Below, in pieces: positions 1 to 15,000 of a stretch of DNA of 64,000 bases; position 1 is the stretch's first letter; the number at the start of each line of letters is the position of its first letter. The position numbers and the translations under genes were made by a program. Location of the stretch: contig OU612068.1 in assembly GCA_914767715.1 (NCBI GenBank), forward strand, positions 5,520,001 through 5,584,000. The letters run 5' to 3'. Under the pieces are notes generated by a model. It saw only the letters and a program-made list of their open reading frames with translations, had not been told where the DNA came from and searched no databases. Origin of the DNA: Membranipora membranacea. Lineage: Eukaryota > Bryozoa > Gymnolaemata > Cheilostomatida > Membraniporidae.

Positions 1-3000
1 ATCCTACATACAAAAAGGAGAGGAAAGTAATACATCAAACCAGTTTGATCAAGCTGTGGCAATATTGTACTGAATAATATGACATGACATTATATAAGAG
101 CATTATCTCTAATGCACAAATTAAGAATGTTTGATTCAGAGCTCCGAGTCAGTGACACAAAAAATAGCAAGCAAGTATCATCAGAAGACCAAAGTTCTCA
201 ACATAACAATGACAAGGATTGATGTTTTCACGAGAACTGGGCCTACACATTTGCGATTGGGAAACATTTTTATCATACAACTAAGTAGAATATAAGACAT
301 CCATAACAGTTTGAGAGAATTCTAGGAGCGCAGAAGTGCATCGATTTTCTTGTTCAAATGGGAATGTTTAAGGGCTATGCATTTATTCTTTTCTGATATT
401 TATAACTTACATTAGGTAGATCATCTCCATTTCGAGCACACAGCTGACATCTTCGAGTATCTAGTGAGTGAGTGATGAGTTGATTGTCTATGGGAATGTT
501 TGAGATCCTCGAGGGAGATGTGCACATCTGCACAAAGGTCGTACCTAAATCAAAAGAATTATCAATATATTACTGTATCAGGTCATCCATATAAAATCAG
601 TGAAATATGTTAAAAAAAGTGATAACACAAACGGAATTGAGATAAACATATTAGTAATAGGAAGTTGTTAACAATAAGCCGCCATTAAATTAAAATATCA
701 AAAATTTATGTAAAAACAACTCCCCTGTTCCCATAACATTGTCATAACTAATACCGAAGCTGAACCTACCGTCGGGCCTTGTTTGTAGAGTGATAGGGAC
801 AGCCACTCTCTGATCAGGCTGCTGAGTAGTGAGAACTGGAGGCTGAGATTTGAATGGTGAAGGTTGTACTACCTTAGTCTCTGTCTGACCAGACTTATCT
901 AACCACAGAGCGTAGGTGTGCTCTATACTGGGTGGTAACTGTGCCTTCTCCAGCATATTCCTGTCAATTATAATAAAAGTGCATGTGAATCAGTATCGGC
1001 CATTGAGATCAGGTTGTAGACAAATTCTGTATTTAGGTTGGTAACCTGCCCGATTATTGTGAAACAATTACTTACGATCCCAGTGTCCATAAAATCCATG
1101 AATTGATTGGATGATATCTTTCGAGTCCGCATATAAGTGATATATTAAAAAAATTTCTTTCTCAAAATACGAGAATTATCGGAAAGCACTTACTTTGGTA
1201 AGCTGAGATTGTGTTCCCAAAGACCAGATTTATGTATCTCCACCCAGGGGAACAGATCAGCTATTTCTTGTTCAAAAAGTCGCTTCACTCCGAGGATATG
1301 TTTGTATGTCTTACTATTCTGCAGCTTACTACGAGTCAAAGCAGCTTGTAGTATCCGCACCATGTCATCAATGAACTCATTCTGTATTAAAAAACAATAT
1401 ATGATGTATACAAATTACAATTACAATTAACAAGGGAGGATAGTTCGCAATACACGCAAATACATGTTTCGCCACTACTTTCATTGGTGAATGTCTGACT
1501 ACAAAGATGATCATTGCAAAAAATATTGTGCTTAGTTTACTGCAATACAGTGACAGCATAAAGACAGTCAAATATCTTGGAACAGGTGGGGTACCTGGAC
1601 ATCTGTCCATTGGTTGATTTTATTAATTGACGGCAACAAAGCAGCTGAATGTGTAATCATATTTTTTATATTCAATCCATAGATTCATTAAAGGGTCAGT
1701 CCTATTAGAAAAGTGGATATATTACCCCAGTAAATAAAATATTGTGAGTTCATAGGGCAAATAAAAGTTGGAAAAAAATGAAAATTTTGGAAAATAGCAA
1801 TTAGTTTTTTTAAAAATTATATTAGCAAGGATCATAGTGGTCAGGAGGAGGCAATAAATCACCATGATCCACTATGATCCCAATTTTCAGCAGTTTTACT
1901 GAAATTAGGCCCACAGGCTGATTTATTTCATATGCCCTAATGACTTTTCAGCCTGAGATCTTTAAAACCATACCAAACATGGCCTAGTAGGACTGTCACT
2001 TTTAAAGATATTGGACCATGCAAGAATATCAACGTTAATCATTGTATAGGGGAGACTTGTAGTTGAAGCGCATAATTTTTTTTTGAGACAGATATGGTTT
2101 CATTTACTAACACTCTACAAACAAATTCTCAACAAACCACGTTCATGACTAGGCAATGCACACTTTTACATGCATATATACACCAGAGGGATACGTACCA
2201 CAGATTTATAGGTGTCTACTCTCTGTTTCATAGATACTATATCTATAGGATGTCCTCCTTCCTTTAGACTCTCGTATGTTACAGTAGGGGCCTCAAACTC
2301 CACGTCTCTAAACCGTACCTGGAGGTCAACCGGGTCTGGGAGCTCAGCTAAGTTATCCTGTATCAACATTAAAAGTGTCGTATTAAGACAATTAACTCAA
2401 TCATAAAATCGTAGGAGAACAGATACGGCAAAATTTACCAAGGGATGTTAATCCCAAGAGAAAGGCGACAATAGAAACAATTGTCACATAATTTGAGTCA
2501 GAAATGTTGTATATCAATCGATCAATCAACCAACCTGATGACCTAGGTTAGCACAACTTGAGCACAGGATAACTTAACAGAACTGAGTGGCTCTAACGAT
2601 TATCTTAGATGAATTCACAGGACTTACAGGTAGTGAGGAGGAGCTGATGTCTATCAGAGATCTATCTGTACTGCTCATATCAGCCTTATGACCGACTGTC
2701 CCTGTGGTGGGGGTTGGAGCCTCCTTAGACTTGGCTGTCTCTGTTGAGGAGTCTTTACTTTTCCTTTCTCTCATTGACCGACGAGGCGTCTCTTCGTTAC
2801 CTGAGCCTGGCTCCTCTATTTGTTTAACCTCTTCAACTAAGATTTTGAGTAGAACCAATGAGTAAGGATAAGAGTACAGTCCCATTTTAGCGATCAATAG
2901 AGTGAGGGTAAAACACAGAGCAGAAAAGAACTGGGACAATATCAAAGGGATTGTGTTATGTTTTCAAGGGGCATTACGGGCGAGTGGTAAAAACCTAAAG

Positions 3001-6000
3001 GCATCATCATTACAATATTATCTTCAAACAAAGAATTTAATGCTTATTGACTAATGGGATATTTGCCTCACCTGGAAGTGGAGTGCTATGCACAGGGCTG
3101 TCATCTATTTGTTTAGTACCAGCTGAGGATTTCTTTAGTGGGGTTGTCTCCTCCTTTTTCGGGATAGTATTATCTCCCCCTTGCTTTGTTTTTTCCCTTG
3201 TTGATCTTCTTGGTCTGTCTGGTGTTACAAAGTCCTCACTACCCAAGTCCACTACAGGACTCTCCGCTGATGTTGACAGGGACTTCTTATCTGCAGACTT
3301 TGTGGAGGGAGTTTTGCCAGGTTTTGATTGGGTGTTCTGAGTTTTGCTTGGCTTTGCTTGGGTGATTTGAGTCTTGTTGGGTTTTGATTGGTTGTTCTGA
3401 TCTGTCTTCTCTTGCTCTGGTTGTTTGTTACGACGGCTCGATCTTGTTGGTCTACTAGGTGTCTCCTCTGGTGAGTCATCGGTGGGATTATCATTCTCTA
3501 TAGCGCTCGCCTCATCTACAAAACCCAAGTATGACCAGTTCGAAATAAAATATGTGTGCCTGTTGCGGTTCAGCTTTTGAGTTAATTGCTAACTGTCAAT
3601 TTTTTTCAAATGAAGGTTGACTTATGAAACACAGCAACTTAAATACAAAATAAGATATCAAGGGAAATCAGACGTTGCTTCATTATAATTGCATTGTATT
3701 TGTAAAAGAAATCTTTACCAATTTTGGATTTTACTTCCTCCTGTTTCACACTGGCAGACTGATCGAGATTACTGGTAGAAGGATCCTTAGACTGTGAATC
3801 CTGTACATTATCTGTTGGCTCTACTTCCACTTTAGGAGGATCAACTTCCATAGCTCCCTCTGTTGGTGGGTCCTCAGTCTTTCCTGGTGTTTCAGTCAGT
3901 TTGTCTATGAGGTTTACTGATACTGTCGAATTTACTGGTGTGTTTTCTGTCAAACTAGATTTAGATTTAGGAGGTGACTGAGGCTTTACAGGTGACAGAG
4001 GTTTAGCCTTTAGTGCTAGTATATCTAGGGGAAAAAGAGAAACAAGATTTTAAAAAACATATAAAAGTCACTCTTCAAAATCTCTTCACTCAGTGCTGAG
4101 TACCATGGAAAAGAAACGAATATTTGTAATTATGGTGTATATTATAATAGGCTCAGTTTTCTGGCTGTCACATAATATATTTGATGATTTAGAATCACCA
4201 CACGGCGAGACTACATTAAATCATCACAACATTAATTTTTTTTTAATGTCATTGGATAAAATCATACTTTTGCATAAAAACCGGCTGAGGCAAAAGTTTT
4301 TATAACTCATGTTCTATTACAGCTGACATGTTACCTTCTTTATGCTTGTCGTAGAAGCTCTTGAGTTCCTCTTCATCAATCTTAGCGACAGGATGTGAAT
4401 ATTTCTTGTCCAGTATCGAGGCACACACAATGGAGAAACCCTTCAATCTGTTCTTTTCTAGAGCAACTAGCCAATCAGCTTTCTTTGGTACGGGCTTGCC
4501 AGCCTTAGCCATACACGTTCTACATTCATACTGCGCTTCATCATCTCCAACATAGCCGATCAGTTCATAGAGGTCATCTGAGGAGCAACAAAAGTACTTG
4601 GTTATTTTATCGGAGCAATCTGAACTCAGGTCGGTGCCAGGTAGGGCTGGGCCCAACGCATACAAGTGAATATGTATTAGTTACATCCACATTCCTCGAC
4701 ATAACTCATCATTCCAATAGGAGTATCATAGCACTATTGTGTTTTGTTTCAAAGATTGTCGAATTCTATAAATTATGATTTTTTAGAAACTGATGTCAAA
4801 TGAAATGGAATTGTATCCGATGTACTTTAAATTAAATAACAGTACCCAGTACAGAAACATGAGTATGAAACACGATCTGAACTGGGAGCAAAGCTATTTG
4901 AGGTTACAATTGTTGAAACACTTCAATGGATTAGTTTCAAGCTTTGTATGCTAAGAACTCAACTCCTATAGGGAAGGTCTCTGTGTGTTTTTTTTTATCT
5001 ATCCACTTCATAAGACAAACAAAGTCAATTTTACTTGAAATATCAATGGATCTCAGTATAAACTTGAAATGTACAAATAACTTACCAGGTAGGTTTTCAC
5101 ATTTGGAGTGAGTCCATGAGTCACACATAGAACATCCAATCATCTTACACTCCCAGTCATCGTCTGAGTAACACAGCCGACATATTGGGCAAAAGTTACC
5201 TAGTAAAACCATTATAAGGTCATGAAAGTGATCATCGTTACATTTTATACCATTGCGTGCATATTTTGTTATGTGCATCAATTTTTAAAAACTGATACTG
5301 CACCTATATGCGCGTTTTATTTTTTAACCACATGCGACAGAATAAAACATATATATATATACTCTTTCATTGGAACAATAAAATATTTTAAGACTTTGAA
5401 GCTATGCCCCTTGTATAACTGAGCAGATACCTTTACACATGGCATATCTTGAGAATTAGAACTGATAAGATAGATATGAATATTTACCTTTGAGTCTTAG
5501 AGCCTCACAGGAGGCACAGAGAGAGAAGTCACTGTTCCACTTATCATCAGGACCTCCTGGTGTGGTGGCCCCACAGCTTGTACACTTTACACAGCTGTTA
5601 CAAACCTATAAGAAAATTGGAATATTGGAACTTGGACTAATCTAAAAATAACACGCCTTTTCTGAAAAAGATAGCTTTTTTTATGGCACATTCCTCATCC
5701 AATAACCATCGAGATGAATCTATAATTGGCCAGTTTGTAAATTTACGATAATGTGCTTTAACCAAAAGTAAGCTCCTATGCATATAATGGCTTTGCAAGT
5801 AGCATACCAGCTGATAACAGTTATTTTATAGGTTGTTGAGTGCTAGAGGAAACTGAGGGAGAGGAATGGGGGCTGGTATAATTGATCAATATTTACATAT
5901 ACATATATCTGTCTGTGGTCACTAAAATTGTATAGCTCACCCATATTCCTGCAGATGTCGGCTCTATAGTATAACCATCACCCAGACACTCCGGGTGGTA

Positions 6001-9000
6001 AGTCTTAGTACATCTATCACAGGTAAGGAGCTCGTCTAGCTTACCACACACCTGACAGAACCTACAATTCCTACACAGCCAGTCTTTGCTGTCTTTGATC
6101 CTGGGTCTATCTCTCTCCTCCAGACAGAAGTCATGGAAAGGCTCACAGCACACAGAACAATATGTCATCTATACACAAACAAATGAATAACGTGTGTAAG
6201 CTCACTGAATGGCTATTATTCTATGATTGACAAAGGGTGGGCAATCCTCACCTAATCCAGCGCTGTCATTAGTAAGTTGAGTGATTTCAGATAGGCGTGT
6301 GTGCATAAAGTTACATTGATACTGTTTAAGGAGCCTATAACGCTTTGCTACATTTCTTAATAAGATGAACCCATTGACCATAATCAACTCTTACAAAAAA
6401 ATTGTCTAAAATTTGAAATTCATTTGTTATTATTTATTTTATTAATTTGTTATTTTCAAGTCTATGTCAAAAATTTAGCACTAACACATTAGCACCTTTA
6501 ACTAATAGGACTATATAAAACAGACCAACTCGGACCAATAAGCATGAACTCATGTTTTACAAGCATCTCTGTTGCCTTGCTAGGATTTTTCTTACCTGAT
6601 GTTGACCCCCGCTGCCGCAGAGGTAACAGAGGACTCTGATTGGTTGAGGTGATGATGTCACTATGGCTACTCCTTGCTGCCAAACTTTGTCTATGTCATA
6701 TGTGTCCTACAACATTAAATATGTTTTTAGAATATAGTTGAGGCAACATGGAGATTCTCCCTTGAAATGGTTTCATCAAATATAGTAATGACATTGATGC
6801 AGAGATAAGTTTGCGTAACACTATGAAGGGATAGCCCCAACATCAAACCAGTTTTAGTAGTTGTCGGTGTGGCGCCTAAAGATCATGTTTTGTTATGAAG
6901 TCGAAGTCTCAAGCAGGCAAATAGAAGCAAAATATCAAAAGCAATGAACACTTACAATGAAATCAGCCATGAGACGGTGAAACTTTTCTACCAAACTAAA
7001 GCCTGGGTTCTGATCTGTGATGAGCGTGCCATCTGAAGTAATGAGTGAGGGTGGCAATGACTCCCCGTAACTATGAGAAGATAAAGCTGTCTGGTTCACA
7101 GGCAGTACAGGCGTGACGTCGTACCTAGCTTTGCTCCTCGTTTTGACTTTAAGCAGCTCAGTGAGGGGTTTATTAGTCAGATTATTCTCTATGATCAGAT
7201 CGTTAGGATCGGGAGTGAAATCTAACTCTTGTGTCAGCGCGCTGTCTTCTGTCGCCACACTCTCCATGTCTACATCAACATCACCTACTGATGATGCGGA
7301 ATCAGCCTACAAGGAAAAGAACCAGGAAACCTGTCATGTACATAATATTTCAACCACTCACACTATTTCTAATAATTTCTCACACCTGTTTTTCGCTAAA
7401 TGAGTTTACAATTGTGCTAATACCACCATCTTTTGTATATTACCTCAATCAATAAGATCCTTCATAACAGCTAAGGATTTCGATGACACAGGAAGTCAGA
7501 AAAAAAATTTTGATACATATTTATTTCGGTGCTCATTTAGCACAAGCAAGGGTAACCTGAGAATGAATTGTGATGTTCCGATGCCGTACAGCTCAGCTGA
7601 TACACAGCATAAAGTTGATAGGACACAACTAAGGGTGCACTTAAAACAGGAACTTATGGGTGTGGGTAAAAATATGAATAAGTGTAAAAATGTGTGTCCA
7701 GCCAATTGGTAATTATGTAAGAAATGAGCCTTTACCATCCAGAGCCTTCACGTTACCATCGGCACAAATTATCGTCAAGTTAACTTAGATCGCAAATTGT
7801 TAAGACAGAAAGTTGTGAAGATGTGAATTTAAGTAGTCATGCATAAACTGTGTGGTGCGATAATAAAAATACAACATACATGACTTTTAGCATGTGCAGC
7901 CATCAAAACCTTCTAAAAAGCGGTAGTAACTGTCAACCTGTGTGAGCAATCAAATGTGTCTAACACTAATAAATAATTATCAGGAACTTATAGTTAGTTA
8001 AAGTTAGTTCATCATTAAATTCTTAAAATCTCTTTAATTTGTAGAATTTCCTGATTACACTGATTCCGTGTATTTGATTGATTTTACTCAGTTAACAAAA
8101 TAATTACGCTTACAATTTTAAGTTGTTTGGTCCAGGGGAACACAACTCCACATATCATTCAATGGCTAGTCTCCCAATCCTACTGTTTGACACAGGCGCA
8201 GAAAAAGACTGAAGCTGGGTTTTTTATGAATACTAGCAAACAAGAGACACAGACGAAAGTGATTTTGACAGTTAGCTGCATAGCCAGTAATATTTACCTG
8301 ATATCGTTTGGGTTTTCTGCCCCTGGGTTTATTTGTAGGTTCTGAGAATACAGAAGAGACAGGACTGGAAGATCTATCCGAGTACCAGGATAGACTGGAG
8401 CGCCTACCACTATCATCTTTAGATACATCTATACACCGTCGAGAACTACAAAGTAAGAAAAGGACACTTAATATAATTATGCTCAAACGCCATAACATGG
8501 TACAATGTTATGGATGTTAATTCTCAATTTACATGTTTGGACTTCCATGTTTTGTACGAAGGATATGAGCAATTGCATCACATTGTGATCATCAATTTTG
8601 ACCAACGACATCAAACACTGGGTATGTTGGGATAGAAGTTCATAGTTCAGGGTGTAGATCGAGCAAATTCAACTAATTCAGTGGTGCAATGATCACACCG
8701 ATGGGTTGTATAATAGCTGTTAAGCCAAAAGGTCAATAATCTGAATCTGAATAAGCAAGCAGAGGTAGGCGGCACATCCATTCTATTCCAACAAATATTC
8801 AAAGGTTACAATTTCTATATTAGGTTACACATAATAAGTCTATACTGCGGATGAAGAATACATGGTAAAGTATACACACTCACATGCAGCACTGCTTCAT
8901 TTTACCAGGTCCCCCATACTTTTTCATATCGAGACAAAATGTGCACACTTCACAGTTAGTTGCTGTGCACCCTGAGCACGTTCCACACCTGGGTCGCCTT

Positions 9001-12000
9001 CTACCTCCTGCGGACCTGGGAATAATGAGTCACAACATGACCTAATTAACTAATATAAAACAGTGATGCATGATGGGAAGGCAGAGTGAAAACTATAAGT
9101 CAAAACACAGTTGCGAGGTAACACAAAAACATGTGGTGACATGCAAAATCGAAAAAGTACTACTAATAGAGTTATTTCTTTAGGAACATAACATATTCAA
9201 GCCTGAGCATGGAATAAGTTTGTCACAGTAATGTTGTCGTTTAAGAAATTTTCGTCATGATATGTTTTTCTGGGTGGCTTCTAGCCAATGTGTTGGCTCT
9301 GATTGGCTAGTGGATGGGAAAGAGCCAATGCCAGGTCAGATGGTACTTTCCTGAAAGTGCCTATATATATATATAGTGAGTGTTAAATAAATCAGTTTCA
9401 CTTTCATTATATCACAATAGGTGCTCTCTGTGACCTGCCATTGGCTCTTCTTCCCATCCAACAGCCAATCATATGAAAGCCAACAAATTGGCTAGGAAGC
9501 TCCCAGGATTGTTGACTGGGTGAAATCATTGAGACAGGACTCTTGATTTTTGACTGGGTGAAATCATTGAGACAGAACTCTTGATTTAGCGGAAAATGTT
9601 TTAAAGTACCCGCTATAGCAGCGCATTAATGCCATCACACACAAACGACACAAAAGCCAAGCAAGCAGTTATCCCTAGACTCGATAATATAAATAAAAGA
9701 CGTTACCAAGTCTATTGAGTTATCTTACACCTTCTCTTAAAAAAGGCTACAGACTAAGCGGTGTGAAAAGACACAGAAACGAAATCATACTTGGGCCGTT
9801 TCTTGGTTGGTTTTTCAGATTTCTCTGATACAAATTTTGTCTTTATCTTCATCTTAGGACTTTTCAGCTTTGGTTTGTACTTGGGTCTAAAATCTTCATC
9901 ATCATAATCCTCATTTGGGGCCCTGGATAACACAACACACGGTCACACATAACCTCCATGTAGAATCTTCTTTGCATATACAGCGTAGATAGCCTCCATC
10001 TTGGTCGCATAGAAGTTAGCAAGAAGCGAGTTCAAATGCATGTGATTTGGGTTAATTTGGTATACAAGGTGGACTAACATACATGTACAGTGACAAGTAA
10101 ATCTAGTATACCGTGCTTGATTGAGGTCACAGTGAAGGAAAAACTCATACAGTTATGTTTCACCGAGAAAAAGGAAGCCAGCAAGCAATCTAAGCCACAA
10201 CACTCTGCTAGGTAAATCACAGGTGAAAATTATAGGAAAATGCACACATATCACACCAAGCCGCAGGCAGAGAAAGCATGGCAAGTTCTTAACCTCCAAT
10301 AATACAAACCAGTCGTAGTCGTGTTTTGTAGTTTTGCTTTTCTCAATGTCCTCATCGCTGTAAGATTTGCTGAGCGATAACTCTTCATTCCAGATTTTAC
10401 ACTTTTCCTCAGCAGGTAGTGCGCTCAATCTGACAGCTGCTGCTGGATGTTTGACAGCTGGGGCACCCTGAGCCATGTTGACACTGCGTGACACGTGCTT
10501 GACTCGAGGCCCTGAGCTCTGTCCTTGCTGAACTATGATTGTAGGCATTCCACCTTGGAGCTGAGGTTGTACATCAACTGTGGAAAATCGATTGGAAGGC
10601 AAGAAATGATTAACCTTCGGGGAACGTAATTTGAACTCTTTTCGGAATAATTTGGCGATAATATTAGACCAATAGAAACAAAACCATTACAGTTGACATT
10701 ACTGAGTCTAGAACATATTATACAGGAAGGTCTTTCAATTATAATGAACAATGATTATTGACCCGAATATGTTTCTAAATCTTTCACTGAGAAGCTATAT
10801 AGTTACATCAAGCAGTGATCAAACAGCAATTTTGGCAATTTTTAGCCGAATGATCCCAAAGCATGATATGGCTAAGACCACAATTTTATTGTCTGTCTCT
10901 ACTTCATGTTTCAGTTCTATGCTATAAGTTATAAGGCCACAAGTTAGGTGGATTGTCAAGACATATTGGTACTGTATTCACTTTTTATGGACAAAGCTGA
11001 TTGTAAGGATGGCACACACATACCTTTAGAAAGAGTTGGAGCTGTGTTTAATGACTTGTTGGTTGGCACTGTTTTCTTCCTGATGAGGATGTTTGGCTTG
11101 GTAGAGCGTATTGTAGAATTAACGACATTCACCGATTGGAACTTGGGAGAGACTCCTGGTTTCAGAGACGCCTGAGGTCGTATTATTCGTATCCCTGATG
11201 ATGTAACAAGACCTGTCTGTACAGGCAGAGCTGGTTTTATCTGCTGGCCAGCTGTGACATTTTGTATTATTTTTTTGAGGTCACCTTGTTTGTTGAGCTG
11301 ATCTAAGGATATCTGTTGTGTGGTCCCATCGGCTTTTCTCAAAGTCACCATATACTGTTGCCCTCCAGTGCTGGACAGCTTGAACACTGTTCCTGAATTC
11401 TGCTGCATCTGAGCATTGGTAACAGACCCAGCAGGAATTTGTATCTTGGTCGCTGGGACAACAGATGGTTTGTTAGCTAGTGATACAGCCTGAAGTGGTG
11501 CAGGTAGAGTTATTCTACGGATACCAGGACTAGATGGCAGTAGAGATGTTCCTTTTTGTGGACTGGAGACGGTTGTTAGAATAATAGGGTTAGCATTCTT
11601 GGGAGGTCTGCCCACTGAACGCTTCACTTGTGTGAGCTGGGCTATATTCTGAGGAGAGATAATTTGAGATGTCTGTTTTTGAGGGGAGGCAATGACAGTT
11701 ATACCAGCAGCATTCTGAGGCGACACTGGGATGAGTATAGGTCCAGAGGCAGAAGTCAGACCACCTGTTTTCTGAGCCAGTCTGACACGAGCCGCAGCTG
11801 TCAATATGTCCTGTACACTTTTATGCTGTACAGGTTGAGGTTTAGTTGTCGCCACTGTCACAAACTTAGGGGAGGTGACGGTCGTAGGTATACTACTCAC
11901 TGATGGTGTCGGGCTTATCATAGTCTGAGATATTGCCGCAGCCACTTGACGTCGTGTTATTGCTGCTTCTACAGCTCGTAATCTGCTATCCTTAGGTCTC

Positions 12001-15000
12001 ATCTTTAATCTTTTCTCACTGGGTAGGCAGGCATTAACTTCAACTGCTCTGCATCCCTCGCATGACTTCAGTTTATTGTTGCGATCACAGCCATCTGGTT
12101 AATAACAATCAATCAATGAATTCATAGGAATATAAGACAATACACGGTGACTTGGAACATACTCTTGGCATACGAAGAAGTTAATAATTCTGATATGAAG
12201 GTGAGTTACAATGTATCTTTTGAGTAGTAACATATATATCATTGAGTCATGTGAATCTACATGATTTGAATTAGCCTTACAAATTATTGCTACAACATCT
12301 GCAGATTATGCAGCACAACACATGCGTATAATTATATCATTAAATTTAGCCTACAGCATAGCAGCTTGCACTAGGGATCAGAACATCAGAACATGATGTC
12401 ATGCAGCCGTACGTTATGTGTCGATAGTAAAAAAAATCAACATACCATTACAATCAGGTAAGATATTCTTCTGTATAAATCTGATGTACATAAGACCGCA
12501 ATCGCTACACAGTACCGCTGGAAACTTCCTCACAAATACATTATCTGTGCCTCCGCAGCTCACACACTTTCTGTAATCATTATCAAGTAAACGATTATCC
12601 AGCGAATGTGTCAATCTAGTCATGATAACCCAGACAACTGATTCAGCAAGTTATGTATGAAGGAAGTAAAAGTGCTCTGATACAAATAGGATAGGTCTGA
12701 TCATGTGCAATCGAATATAAAATTACAGTAGAGGGTAGTTACAGTCATCTAGCTGGAGGACAAGGATAAGATGAAATTTTAATTGAGCGGAAATGCTTGA
12801 GAGGTTGTCAACCAAGTTTACTCATTATTAAGTAGAAGACAACTTAATATAAACTCAACCTGTTATTTGAAGTACAAGGCGCTATATAAATCAACTATAT
12901 ATTGCCGTCTGAAGTTTTTTTTGCAAATTCGTGATGGACTCACCGTCTTGGTCCAAGCTCCTTCTGTAGGGCGTCTTCAGTCTCGTACAGCTCAAGAAGT
13001 TTCTGAGTTGGTTTTCTGGCCCTTTTCTGTAATAAAATTAACTACTATCAACATATTATCCAATCCCAGACATGTTGGACCCAATTTTTGTTATGGCAGG
13101 GAGGCATAAAGTTACCAAGACCTGTCAGTCAGTCAATTTTCAACCAGATATATCCGAGGTTCTCAATCAAATATATTACTAACTAGCAAGGCAGTTGTGG
13201 CACCTACTACCACTATGGATGAGAAGGGGTGGTGCATTTTGGATGCTTATACTCTCTAATAAAAGCAACTTAGGTCCTCAGGCTACTTACAGAGCGTCCT
13301 TCTGTAGAGGCTGCAGTGTTATCTTCAGGAGCTGATGGGTCAATAAACTCCGGCATCTTCTGTAAGACTAGTTTTGGCTCATTGAATGAAGAATGACCTT
13401 CATCTGTTAACACGCTACCAGCAACCTTCACAGGCGTAATGGTGACATCATCCTCGTCTGAATCAAAGGGACTTGTTTTCCTCACTCCTGAATTGTCCGT
13501 GAATATTATCTCATCATCAACTTTTACAGCAGAGCTTGTCAGCTCCTTAACTTTACTTGATGATTTCACTTTTTCGACCCAAGAATCCGGTGGTGATTCA
13601 CTATCACCTAACGTTACTGTCTTTGATGGCGTTGTTACTTGCGGCACTGAGTGTATATCTGAGGTTGCTTTCTGGCCGTTATCTAGTTTGCGTAGTTTTC
13701 TCTCTCGTTCCTCAGATTGGTCTACTATACTCTCAAGCACTCTTTTACTGGGCTTGACTACTCGGCTTGACCGAGTGTGACTAGGTGGTGTATATACTGG
13801 CGCCTTACTAGGACTTAAATCTAAACTCTGTACCGTCAATTTGGTAGTACTTGTTTTAGAATAAAGAGTTACACCTCCTTCAGCAGATTTATCCGGACTA
13901 AGACTGATCTTTAGCTTGATTGGAGGTTTGTTTGATTCGGAGGGATCAGTTTTCAGTTTTGTATTGCCGATTATTTTTACATTAGGAGTGTCTTCATCAC
14001 TGCTATTATCACTTGTGTGTCCGTTCACTTTCTTGGATGTGCCTTTGTTTTTCCGACTGTATGTTTTGGAGCTTTTACTGATTGAGTAACTTCCGCCTTG
14101 TTTTTCTTTCTTGACTGTTAGTGAGATGCTCTCTTCAGGCTTATCTGAGAACAGGCGATAACAATCCATGATATTAAACATTAAATTACAGTCACACTGA
14201 CTACATCAACTAAATAATATGAAGACTTGGATCTGTGATACCAAAAATCACACAAGTTTATTGATCAGACAACATTGTCGTTTCTTCAGAATAGGGTGTA
14301 TGTGTAAAAACTTGAATGTTACAAAAGTTAAGCCCTTCATCAGACTATAGAGGATATAGTATGTGTAGATGAATATGAAATATATATTATTAAGCGGAGT
14401 TGTCTTTTACAAAAAGTGAGGGGACAATTTCAAAATACACTCAGAACTGGTCCAGTTTACAAGTAGGCCTATACCTTGGAGAAATAAGAAATTGCAAGAT
14501 CGCCAATTCACACAGACTTGAAACGGTTGTTTACAATTTTGTGACTAGTTAACATTTCCTCAGCCTTCTCATGTCATGAAAACTTGTGACGTTTGGCCCA
14601 TGAAAATTCAAACTTAACTCTATCTAATATTTACTCAGAGGGTATTTGCCACCACATAGATAGAAATAAGGGTACTGTTCGAGCATCAGCAACTTTCAAT
14701 GAGAAAAGTTGACTCTGATTGGATGAGTTTCAAGTTTCAAGAAAGGAAATACAATGATATATTCACCTTCACCTATTGGAGAGGGTTGTTTGCCTTCTTC
14801 TAACTTCACTGCATCATCCAGGCTACACGAAGTGTAATATATATGGCGTTTAATCCCGCCCAATGTAGGAGAAAGGTGCCAACACCTGTTACATCGATAT
14901 ATGTTGGTCTGACTATGGTTTTCTTTGTGGACTTTAAACGAATTGAAGCTATTCTGAGCGACATAGCAGCACAAGTCACATGTGTGCAGCGGATAACTTC

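Noticed and set aside
1-410. A further KMT2 exon at the left edge
   Set aside because: No AG-GT bounded open stretch continuing the extended PHD cysteines is visible; the next exon is probably outside.
9513-9591. Possible CRISPR-like direct repeats
   Set aside because: Only two adjacent copies without spacers, inside an intron of an animal gene.
13439-13780. Plus-strand 113-codon ORF
   Set aside because: Antisense of the long serine-rich KMT2 exon 14144-13291, which has matching splice phases and a conserved basic motif.
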